Below, one piece after another: positions 1 through 4,927 of a stretch of 6,515 bases of DNA. The notes below the pieces were generated by a model, which had not been told where the DNA came from, made no database searches, and worked only from the letters and a program-made list of their open reading frames with translations. Source of the DNA: DATFGK01 sp046712825. Lineage in GTDB: Bacteria > Actinomycetota > AC-67. The DNA is taken from contig JBKKCR010000125.1 in NCBI GenBank assembly GCA_046712825.1, positions 1-6,515 on the forward strand. Reading direction: 5' to 3'. The first letter of the stretch is position 1; each line of letters starts with the position of its first letter. The translations under genes were made by a program, and so were the position numbers.

Positions 1-134
1 ACTCTCACCGCCGCTCTCCGCGTCGCTGGGACCCCAACATCCAGCGGGTCCGCGCGGTGGTCAACGGCACTCCGAAGCGCCTGAACGTGTGCACCCGCTG
101 CATAAAGGCGGGCAAGGTCCAGCGCGCCGGCTAG
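1..134 (+). CDS. rpmB: 50S ribosomal protein L28, C-terminal part (5' end outside window)
   Basis: The frame beginning at base 3 gives 43 residues ending in TAG at 132-134. The segment reads SHRRSPRRWDPNIQRV, then VVNGTPKRLNVCTRCIKAGK, which is the typical conserved core and tail of bacterial L28, a small structural protein of the large ribosomal subunit. The CTRC near the end is one half of the Cys4 zinc-binding pattern of zinc-containing L28 forms; the other CxxC would lie upstream of the window, so a zinc form is likely but not proven. Actinobacterial L28 is about 60 residues, so roughly the first third is missing because of the window edge, not because of a mutation. Its stop codon shares the palindrome CTAG (131-134) with the stop of the convergent thiD. 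No hairpin terminator fits between them, so the rpmB transcript must end inside thiD or beyond. Confidence 0.95.
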   Translation, partial: SHRRSPRRWDPNIQRVRAVVNGTPKRLNVCTRCIKAGKVQRAG

Positions 135-934
135 TCGTCTCCGGTAGCCAGCCGCCAGGACGGGTTCACGGGACCGATCCCCTTCCCGATCGCGAGCGAG
201 TGCTCGATCGCACCGGTGACGAACTCCTTGGCATCGCCCACCGCCACTTCGAGCGCGAGTCCCTTGGCGAGTCCGGCGGCGATCGCTGCCGAGAGCATGC
301 ATCCGGTTCCGTGCGTGTTCGGCGTGTCGAGGCGACGCCCGGCGAACTCCCGGATCCCGTCCGCCGTCACGAGCACATCCACCGCGTCGCGCCCTTCGAC
401 GTGTCCGCCCTTCACCAGGACCGCGCGAGCACCCAGCGCCAGGATCGCCTGCCCGGCGGAGACCTGATCGGCGTGGGTCTTGACCTCCGGCATGCCGGCG
501 AGCCCGGCCGCCTCGTGAGCGTTCGGCGTAACGACGAGCGCGAGCGGCACGATCCGCCGGCGCAAAGCGTCGATCGCCTCGGAGTGGAGCAGTGGGTCGC
601 CGTGCTTCGAGATGAAGACCGGATCCACAACGAGCCGATCGATCTCGACCTCGCGGATGGCGCGCGCGACCGCCTCGATGATCGGCTCGCTCGCGAGCAT
701 GCCGGTCTTCGCCGCATCCACGCCGATGTCGGACGCGACGGCGGTGATCTGCGCGGCGACGGTTTCGGGCGGCAGCTCGACGAAGCCGCTCACGCCGATC
801 GTGTTTTGCACGGTGACGGCGGTGATAGCCGTCATCCCCCACACACCGAGCGCTTGGAACGTCTTGAGGTCCTGCTGGATCCCCGCACCGCCGCCGGAAT
901 CGGACCCGGCGATCGTGAGTGCCCGGTAGATCAC
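131..934 (-). CDS. thiD: Bifunctional hydroxymethylpyrimidine kinase / phosphomethylpyrimidine kinase ThiD
   Basis: The 267-residue product is the usual length for ThiD, a cytoplasmic ribokinase-fold enzyme. ThiD phosphorylates 4-amino-5-hydroxymethyl-2-methylpyrimidine twice to give the pyrophosphate that ThiE joins to the thiazole phosphate. Family motifs occur in order: AGSDSGGGAG at residues 9-18 (substrate-binding N-terminus), KTGML at 76-80, VVDPV at 102-106, TPN at 136-138, LVKGGH at 173-178 and NTHGTGC at 206-212, the anion-hole/ATP motif with the conserved Cys. The C-terminus GPVNPSW also resembles ThiD. The start is GTG (932-934 on the minus strand), whose bases overlap the thiL stop as GTGA, so the gene is probably translationally coupled to thiL. 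Only a G-rich run sits upstream as a weak ribosome-binding site, which agrees with coupling. Nothing in the sequence suggests inactivation. A single-function pyridoxal or HMP kinase of the same fold is a less likely alternative, because the complete ThiD motif set and the thiL partner are present. Confidence 0.96.
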   Translation of the reverse strand: MIYRALTIAGSDSGGGAGIQQDLKTFQALGVWGMTAITAVTVQNTIGVSGFVELPPETVAAQITAVASDIGVDAAKTGMLASEPIIEAVARAIREVEIDRLVVDPVFISKHGDPLLHSEAIDALRRRIVPLALVVTPNAHEAAGLAGMPEVKTHADQVSAGQAILALGARAVLVKGGHVEGRDAVDVLVTADGIREFAGRRLDTPNTHGTGCMLSAAIAAGLAKGLALEVAVGDAKEFVTGAIEHSLAIGKGIGPVNPSWRLATGDD

Positions 935-1953
935 GCGTCCCCCCCGAAATGATCCCAGCCGAGCCCGGCGAGCGGGGATCGGGCGCCGTCCCGTTCGATC
1001 AGGATCCGCTCGTCCCCCACCAACTCACCGATCGGGGTCACGGGTGTCGGAGCCAGCGCCTCGGCGAGCGCCGACACTTGAGCTGCCGGGATGGCGATCG
1101 CGAGCTCGTAGTCGTCCCCGCCCCCCAAGGCGAGCCGGTTGGGGTCGGCGCCGGCCCAGGCCGCCACATCGGTCACCCCGTCGGCGACCGGAACGGACGA
1201 GTCGCGGATCTCGACGCCGAGACCGGAGGAATCGCAGATGTGACAGACGTCTGCCGCAAGCCCGTCCGACACGTCGATCATCGCGGTGGCCCCCGCGGCC
1301 GCAGCCGCGAGGCCTTCCCGGACGCGCGGCGTCGGACGGCGATGGGCGGCCGCAAGTTCCGGGAACCGATCGAGGAGTGCCACGGCGCGTTCGTCCTCGT
1401 ACGCAGCACGGAGGAGCCACAGTCCCGCGGCCGCCCCGCCGACCGAACCCGTGACGCAAACGACATCCCCCGCCCGCGCGCCTCCACGGCTCACGACACC
1501 CGACGGACCGGCGTCGCCGAGGACGGCCACGGAAACGATCAGACGGTCCGAACCCACCGTGTCCCCGCCGACGACCGAAACGCCGAAGGCACGCGCGCCC
1601 TCCCCGAGCCCGTCGTACAACGCCTCGAGCATCGCGACCGGCGTCGACGCCGGCGCCCCAAGCGACACCAGTGCGTAGCGTGGTATGCCACCCATCGCCG
1701 CGATGTCGGAGACGTTCACCGCCAGCGCCTTCCAGCCGACGTCGCCGACGGAGGAGAACGCCAGGTCGAAGTGAACCCCCTCGAGCAGCAGGTCGGCTGT
1801 GGCCAGCGCCGCCCCGGCGAACCGCACCGCCGCGGCATCATCCCCGGGCCCCAGGACGACGTTCTCGCCCGGAGTTGCCAGACGGGAGACGAGCCTGGAG
1901 ATGAGGCCGAATTCGCCGAGGTCGCGCGCGTCTTCTCCCACGCTCGCCAGCAT
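931..1953 (-). CDS. thiL: Thiamine-monophosphate kinase ThiL
   Basis: ThiL phosphorylates thiamine monophosphate with ATP to thiamine diphosphate, the last step of the pathway. The 340-residue product carries the family motifs: EFGLISR at 14-20, GPGDDAA at 35-41 (Mg/ATP loop), TADLLLEGVHF at 52-62, NVSDIAAMGG at 80-89, VGGDT at 128-132, IDVSDGL at 226-232, LGGGDDYEL at 276-284 and a C-terminal GWDHF. E. coli ThiL is about 325 residues. I chose the ATG at 1951-1953 because it lies shortly before the conserved EFGLI motif. A GTG at 1939-1941, four codons later, is a possible alternative. The frame stays open to 2214, but that extension would be antisense to the dodecin gene and shows no ThiL similarity, so I reject it. 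The ribosome-binding site is weak (a GGGG a few bases upstream). The gene is the first of a thiL-thiD pair, divergent from the dodecin gene. I see no TPP riboswitch in the 91-bp gap upstream. Confidence 0.95.
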   Translation of the reverse strand: MLASVGEDARDLGEFGLISRLVSRLATPGENVVLGPGDDAAAVRFAGAALATADLLLEGVHFDLAFSSVGDVGWKALAVNVSDIAAMGGIPRYALVSLGAPASTPVAMLEALYDGLGEGARAFGVSVVGGDTVGSDRLIVSVAVLGDAGPSGVVSRGGARAGDVVCVTGSVGGAAAGLWLLRAAYEDERAVALLDRFPELAAAHRRPTPRVREGLAAAAAGATAMIDVSDGLAADVCHICDSSGLGVEIRDSSVPVADGVTDVAAWAGADPNRLALGGGDDYELAIAIPAAQVSALAEALAPTPVTPIGELVGDERILIERDGARSPLAGLGWDHFGGDA

Positions 1954-1982
1954 AGCCCCGGTCGCCGGGAGCCCTGCCGGGC

Positions 1983-2012
1983 TTGCCCCGCGTGACCGCG
2001 TCGGTAGAGAAT
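1983..2012 (+). promoter_or_regulatory. Candidate promoter of the dodecin gene
   Basis: A TTGCCC hexamer (1983-1988) is followed after 16-18 bases by TAGAGAAT (2005-2012), a fair -35/-10 pair for a vegetative sigma factor in a high-GC actinobacterium. It lies about 35 bases before the dodecin ATG. The -10 area and the bases after it resemble those in front of the RAM-domain gene at 4599-4630. This assignment is by eye and has no experimental support. Confidence 0.4.
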
Positions 2013-2032
2013 CCGGCTCAGAGTCCGAATCG

Positions 2033-2037
2033 GGAGG
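2033..2037 (+). promoter_or_regulatory. Shine-Dalgarno of the dodecin gene
   Basis: GGAGG lies seven bases before the ATG at 2045. This strong site fixes the start of the 69-residue protein and rules out upstream in-frame starts. Confidence 0.85.
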
Positions 2038-2044
2038 CAGGGAA

Positions 2045-2254
2045 ATGGGCGTCATCAACACCATCGAGCTCGAAGGCGTTTCCAACGAATCCTGGGGCGC
2101 CGCCGCCCGTGAGGCCCTGCGCGAGGCCGCGAAGACGATCCGCCACATCCAAAAGATGGACGTGCTTTCGACGGCATGCTCGGTCAAAGAGAACAAGCTG
2201 ACCGAGTACCGCACCCAGGTCCGGCTCTATTTCGAGGTCGAACCGAGCCGCTAG
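2045..2254 (+). CDS. Dodecin-family protein lacking the flavin-stacking Trp
   Basis: The 69-residue protein has the dodecin layout: a first beta-strand (INTIELEGVS), a helix with SNESWGAAAREAL and AAKTIRHI (residues 13-35), then two strands ending in TEYRTQVRLYFEVE. Dodecins form 12-subunit hollow spheres that bind riboflavin-type ligands in the cytoplasm, acting as flavin stores or buffers. In canonical members the helix is followed by a WFEV-like motif whose Trp stacks on the flavin, and a Gln in the YQV strand contacts it. Here the aligned positions are Lys37 (QKMDV) and Arg56 (YRTQV), so classical flavin binding is doubtful. The mycobacterial SecE2-type calcium dodecins also lack the Trp and may be the closer functional analogue. 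The ATG is fixed by a good Shine-Dalgarno sequence. It stands alone, divergent from thiL and upstream of pckA. I see no hairpin terminator after it, so some read-through into the pckA leader is possible. Confidence 0.87.
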   Translation: MGVINTIELEGVSNESWGAAAREALREAAKTIRHIQKMDVLSTACSVKENKLTEYRTQVRLYFEVEPSR

Positions 2255-2297
2255 CCCGTCGGCGCGCAAACACTTCCGAAACTTCCGCTTCTTTGTT

Positions 2298-2327
2298 TTG
2301 TCTGCTCAGCAGCCCGGCCGGTATCAT
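2298..2327 (+). promoter_or_regulatory. Candidate promoter of pckA
   Basis: TTGTCT (2298-2303) and TATCAT (2322-2327) form a -35/-10 pair with an 18-base spacer. The -10 matches TATAAT at five of six bases. Transcription would begin near 2334, inside the dyad at 2328-2345, leaving an untranslated leader of about 64 bases. The assignment is by eye. The A/T-rich patch in an otherwise GC-rich region supports it. Confidence 0.6.
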
Positions 2328-2345
2328 TTGTGAACGCTTTCACAA
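2328..2345. promoter_or_regulatory. Rex-like (alternatively CRP/GlxR-like) operator in front of pckA
   Basis: The 18-base site TTGTGAACGCTTTCACAA is a perfect inverted repeat: two 7-base arms (TTGTGAA / TTCACAA) around CGCT. All 14 arm positions agree with the general operator of Rex, the NADH/NAD+-sensing repressor. As I recall it, the Streptomyces Rex operator TGTGAACGCGTTCACA differs from the inner 16 bases here at one central position. The site also contains TGTGA-N6-TCACA, the CRP/GlxR consensus. Its location directly after the -10 and over the predicted start point fits a repressor better than a CRP-type activator, which normally binds upstream of -35. The regulator's identity is inference; no regulator gene lies in the window. 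Confidence 0.72.
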
Positions 2346-2357
2346 CGGGGTGGGCGC

Positions 2358-2384
2358 GCGTCGTCGGCGTCCTGCCGATGACGC
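2358..2384 (+). other. Leader hairpin of pckA mRNA, flush against the Shine-Dalgarno
   Basis: GCGTCGTCGGC (2358-2368) pairs with GCCGATGACGC (2374-2384) as an 11-base-pair stem with one G-U wobble (2363/2379) and a five-base loop GTCCT. There is no U-tract, so it is not an intrinsic terminator. The last paired base (2384) directly precedes AAGGAG at 2385-2390. The loop bases TCCT (2370-2373) are complementary to AGGA in that Shine-Dalgarno sequence. The hairpin could stabilise the mRNA, keep the ribosome-binding site open, or modulate access to it; which of these applies cannot be told from sequence. Confidence 0.6.
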
Positions 2385-2390
2385 AAGGAG
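2385..2390 (+). promoter_or_regulatory. Shine-Dalgarno of pckA
   Basis: AAGGAG is seven bases before the GTG at 2398-2400. This decides the start: the in-frame sequence upstream reads through the promoter, operator and leader and shows no family similarity. Confidence 0.85.
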
Positions 2391-2397
2391 CCCGGCC

Positions 2398-3963
2398 GTG
2401 ACCCAGAAGAAGCTCGAAGGGCCTTCTTACCTTCTCGAAGCGCGCTCGTTCCTCGTCGACCCTTCGCAGGACGAGCTCATCGAGCTCACCGCGAAGATGC
2501 CGAACGCGCAGTGGACCAGTTACGAGAACCAGAACATCACGACACGCGTCGACTCGCGCAGTGCCGCCTCGACCTTCATCGCGACGGACTCGCCCGAAAC
2601 TCACAACGGCCACAAGACGATCACCCGGGACGAGTACGCCCGTGTCGCGGAGATGCAGGAGGCCTACATCCGCGAGCAGGACATGGTCGTGATCAACGGC
2701 TACATCGGCAACGACGAGGCCTTCCGCGTGCCGGCGCGGCTCGTGATCGAAGCGCGCAACGCGAACATCGCCGGCTCGCAGGACCTCCTCTACTTCCACG
2801 AGGGTCAGTCGCCCGATCACGAACCGGAGGTCACGGTCATCTACACGCCGAACCTCCAGGCGCCGGGCTATCCCAACGAGCGCCTTATCGCGGTCGATCT
2901 CGAGAACAACGTGACCCGCGTCATCTACTCCGACTACTTCGGTGAGTCGAAGAAGGGTGGCCTGCGGATGTGGAACAAGATCGTCTTCGATCGCGGCGGC
3001 CTCGGCCTGCACGCCGGCGGCAAGGTCATCCCGACGCCGGGCGGCGACAAGACGTTCCTGATCATAGGCCTGTCGGGCACCGGCAAGACGACGACCACCT
3101 TCACGCGACAGAACGACTCCAAGCCGGTGCAGGACGACTTCATCGCGCTCATGCCGGGCGGCAAGATCTACGGGACCGAGAACGGCTGCTTCGCCAAGAC
3201 GTACGCGCTGTCGCCCGAGTACGAGCCGACGATCCACAGCGCGGTCACCTCGCCGGGCTCCTATCTAGAGAACGTCTCGCAGAAGAACGGCGACCTCGAC
3301 TTCTTCGATGAGTCGTTCACGGCCAACGGCCGCGCGGTCTTCGCGATGGAGAAGCTGGGCTGGTTCAAGGACGCGCGCGAAGCCGGCACGGTCGACTACA
3401 TGCTCATCCTCAATCGCAACAACAACATCATCCCGGCCGTCGCGAAGCTCCGACCCGAGCAAGCCGCCGCATACTTCATGCTCGGTGAGACGCAGGGGAC
3501 GAGCGCCGGCGGTAAGGACGAGGCCGGCAAGGCGTTGCGCGTTCCCGGCACGAACCCCTTCTTCCCGCTCCCGCACGAGCTTCAGGGAAATCGCTTCCTC
3601 GAGCTGCTCAACACGCACTCGATGGAGGTTTTCTTGATGAACACGGGATGGATCGGCGGCGACGACGCCGACGAGCGCGAGGGGCGCGCCAAGAAGGTCA
3701 AGATCCCGATCTCGAGCGCGGTCGTGAAGGCGGTAGCCGAAGGCACCATGACCTTCGAGGAAGACCCCGACTTCGGTTATGGGCTCGCGACCGCGGTGCC
3801 GGGCATCGACGACCCGGAGTTCCTGAAGCCGTGGCTCCTCTACGAACGTCAGGGCCGCGCCGACGAGTACCGGGAGCAGGTCGCCCGCTTGAAGAAGGAG
3901 CGCGCCGAGTTCCTGGGCGGCTTCACCGGCCTCGGCACCTCGATCGCGTCAGCCGTTTCGTAA
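2398..3963 (+). CDS. pckA: Phosphoenolpyruvate carboxykinase (ATP), divergent type
   Basis: The 521-residue product is close to the usual 520-540 residues of ATP-dependent PEP carboxykinase (oxaloacetate + ATP to PEP + CO2 + ADP), the cytoplasmic gateway to gluconeogenesis. The P-loop GLSGTGKTTT is at residues 224-233. Aligned by eye to E. coli PckA, the metal and substrate ligands are kept: Lys185/186 in ESKKGG (E. coli Lys213 region), His205 in GLHAGG (His232), Asp246/247 (Asp269) and Arg312 in NGRAVF (Arg333). NTGW at 415-418 is also typical. Two signatures deviate: the DDEH-type kinase-2 motif reads QDDFIALM (245-252), and the GRSPKDK motif near the N-terminus reads TTRVDSRS, though Arg50 may replace Arg65. 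Most actinobacteria I know of use the unrelated-length GTP enzyme of about 600 residues, so an ATP-type protein is notable. The GTG start is set by AAGGAG. The promoter overlaps a Rex/CRP-like operator. The 3' end overlaps the convergent phosphoribosyltransferase gene by 15 bases. The ATP preference is inferred from family, length and P-loop. Confidence 0.92.
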   Translation: MTQKKLEGPSYLLEARSFLVDPSQDELIELTAKMPNAQWTSYENQNITTRVDSRSAASTFIATDSPETHNGHKTITRDEYARVAEMQEAYIREQDMVVINGYIGNDEAFRVPARLVIEARNANIAGSQDLLYFHEGQSPDHEPEVTVIYTPNLQAPGYPNERLIAVDLENNVTRVIYSDYFGESKKGGLRMWNKIVFDRGGLGLHAGGKVIPTPGGDKTFLIIGLSGTGKTTTTFTRQNDSKPVQDDFIALMPGGKIYGTENGCFAKTYALSPEYEPTIHSAVTSPGSYLENVSQKNGDLDFFDESFTANGRAVFAMEKLGWFKDAREAGTVDYMLILNRNNNIIPAVAKLRPEQAAAYFMLGETQGTSAGGKDEAGKALRVPGTNPFFPLPHELQGNRFLELLNTHSMEVFLMNTGWIGGDDADEREGRAKKVKIPISSAVVKAVAEGTMTFEEDPDFGYGLATAVPGIDDPEFLKPWLLYERQGRADEYREQVARLKKERAEFLGGFTGLGTSIASAVS

Positions 3964-4572
3964 GGCCTCGAGCACTTCGGCGTCGCTCACTTGCGGGAAG
4001 CGGCCGTACCACTGTCCTACGGCCGCGAACGGCTCCGGTGTGGCAAGCACGACTACCTCATCGGCGATCTCCTCGAGCCGGTCGACCGATTCCTTCGGCG
4101 CCACGGGAACGGCCAGGACGACCGACCGCGCGTCCTGTGCCTTGAGCGAGCGCAGCGCGACCTCCGCCGTGTTGCCGGTCGCTACCCCGTCGTCGACGAC
4201 GATGACGTCCTTCCCAACGACATCGAGGGGGGGACGCCCCGCACGATAGATCTCGAGCCGCCGCGCGATCTCCTCGAGCTGGCGTACGACCTCCGCCGCG
4301 ATGTACTCGTCCGTTACGCGGAGCGTCTGGACGAGCCGCTCGTCGAGGACGGTGGTCCCGTCGGCTGCGACCGCCCCGATCCCCAACTCAGGATTGACCG
4401 GCGCGCCGAGCTTGCGGGGCACCACAACGTCGAGCGTCCCGCCGGTGCCCGGAGCTACCTCCGCCGCGACGATCACGCCTCCCCGCGGGATCCCGAGAAC
4501 GAGCGTTCCCGGCCGCTCTCCCAGCGCCTCACCGAGCTTCCGGCCGGCCTCAAGCCGATCCGAGAAAATCAC
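3949..4572 (-). CDS. Phosphoribosyltransferase-fold protein (COG1926-type)
   Basis: The 207-residue protein shows the type I PRTase fold with the PRPP-binding loop VIVVDDGVATGNT at residues 123-135. Other conserved blocks of this predicted family are GIPRGG at 28-32, PRKLGAP at 52-58, VPVAP at 155-159 and the C-terminal FAAVGQWYGRFPQVSD at 182-197. The loop implies binding of PRPP or a similar ribose phosphate, but family members have no agreed substrate, and neither the sequence nor the neighbours name a nucleobase, so I assign no gene symbol. No membrane segment or signal peptide is visible. The start is GTG (4570-4572), matching the usual MxFxDRxxAGR N-terminus; the Shine-Dalgarno sequence is poor. 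The gene is divergent from the RAM-domain gene and converges on pckA with a 15-base overlap of coding ends, so no dedicated terminator separates the two. Confidence 0.9.
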   Translation of the reverse strand: MIFSDRLEAGRKLGEALGERPGTLVLGIPRGGVIVAAEVAPGTGGTLDVVVPRKLGAPVNPELGIGAVAADGTTVLDERLVQTLRVTDEYIAAEVVRQLEEIARRLEIYRAGRPPLDVVGKDVIVVDDGVATGNTAEVALRSLKAQDARSVVLAVPVAPKESVDRLEEIADEVVVLATPEPFAAVGQWYGRFPQVSDAEVLEALRNG

Positions 4573-4598
4573 CGCTCGAGTCTACGCCGTGCGCCGAG

Positions 4599-4629
4599 TT
4601 GTCCTGACCTCCGACGCGCCGTATAGAAT
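4599..4629 (+). promoter_or_regulatory. Candidate promoter of the RAM-domain gene
   Basis: TTGTCC (4599-4604) is followed by TATAGAAT (4622-4629). Read as TATAGA the spacer is 17 bases; read as TAGAAT, an actinobacterial TANNNT -10, it is 19. The start point would fall at about 4635, some 44 bases before the chosen GTG. It would also lie only about five bases before an in-frame ATG at 4640, which leaves a near-leaderless longer form possible. Confidence 0.5.
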
Positions 4630-4663
4630 CCCGGCTCTCATGGCTACGACAAAGACGCGTCCC

Positions 4664-4673
4664 AAGGAGGTGA
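4664..4673 (+). promoter_or_regulatory. Perfect Shine-Dalgarno of the RAM-domain gene
   Basis: AAGGAGGTGA is fully complementary to the typical 3' end of 16S rRNA and stands five bases before GTG at 4679-4681. It decides the start in favour of the GTG over the in-frame ATG at 4640, and suggests strong translation. Confidence 0.88.
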
Positions 4674-4678
4674 GGTCC

Positions 4679-4912
4679 GTGGTTAACGCGTACATCCTTA
4701 TCCAGACCGAGGTCGGCCGCGCCGCGCAGGTCGCCAAGGAAGTGGCGAGGATCAAGGGCGTGAAGTCGGCCGAGGACGTGACCGGTCCCTACGACGTCAT
4801 CGTCCGCGCCGAGGCCCGATCGGTCGACGACCTTGGCAAGCTCGTCGTCGCCAAGATCCAGGGCGTTGAAGGGATCACGCGCACCCTCACCTGCCCCGTG
4901 GTGCACCTCTAG
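4679..4912 (+). CDS. Stand-alone Lrp/AsnC ligand-binding (RAM) domain protein
   Basis: The 77-residue protein corresponds to the C-terminal RAM/ligand-binding domain of Lrp/AsnC regulators without any helix-turn-helix. It begins VVNAYILIQTEVG, carries the signature AEDVTGPYDVIVRAEA at residues 31-46 and ends GITRTLTCPVVHL, which closely matches the small actinobacterial proteins of this type. RAM domains form dimers or higher oligomers that bind amino acids at the interface. Stand-alone versions may be amino-acid sensors or may partner full-length Lrp proteins; which applies here is unknown. It cannot bind DNA through an Lrp-type N-terminus because none is encoded. The GTG start is set by a perfect Shine-Dalgarno sequence; an ATG at 4640 would add 13 residues (MATTKTRPKEVRS). 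A strong intrinsic terminator follows, so it is probably a monocistronic, well-expressed gene, divergent from the phosphoribosyltransferase and convergent with ddl. Confidence 0.92.
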   Translation: MVNAYILIQTEVGRAAQVAKEVARIKGVKSAEDVTGPYDVIVRAEARSVDDLGKLVVAKIQGVEGITRTLTCPVVHL

Positions 4913-4927
4913 AGAACGCAGCAACGG

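Noticed and set aside
89..952. 287-codon plus-strand open frame opposite thiD
   Set aside because: Shadow of thiD, which has every family motif on the minus strand. The frame also overlaps the end of rpmB in another phase.
919..1995. 358-codon plus-strand open frame opposite thiL
   Set aside because: Antisense to a gene with complete ThiL motifs; the composition is Arg/Gly/Asp-rich without family resemblance.
1954..2044. TPP riboswitch before thiL
   Set aside because: The 91-bp gap read on the minus strand does not show the conserved thi-box core (CUGAGA ... ACCUGAUC-like) and is too short for aptamer plus expression platform.
1954..2214. N-terminal extension of ThiL by 87 residues
   Set aside because: It would run antisense across most of the dodecin gene and its ribosome-binding site, and ThiL proteins begin near the EFGLI motif.
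2358..2384. Leader hairpin as an intrinsic terminator or attenuator
   Set aside because: No U-tract follows; the next bases are the Shine-Dalgarno sequence, so classical termination is unlikely.
2176..2397. N-terminal extension of PckA by 74 residues
   Set aside because: It overlaps the dodecin gene and reads through promoter, operator and leader hairpin. The GTG at 2398 has an ideal Shine-Dalgarno sequence.
2251..3237. 328-codon minus-strand open frame opposite pckA
   Set aside because: Same shadow effect. The plus strand encodes all PckA motifs, and the opposite frame has only Arg/Val/Asp-rich sequence.
4301..4678. Long N-terminal extension of the RAM-domain protein
   Set aside because: It is antisense to the phosphoribosyltransferase, Ser/Thr/Pro/Arg-rich and without a helix-turn-helix. 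The perfect Shine-Dalgarno sequence before 4679 defines the gene.
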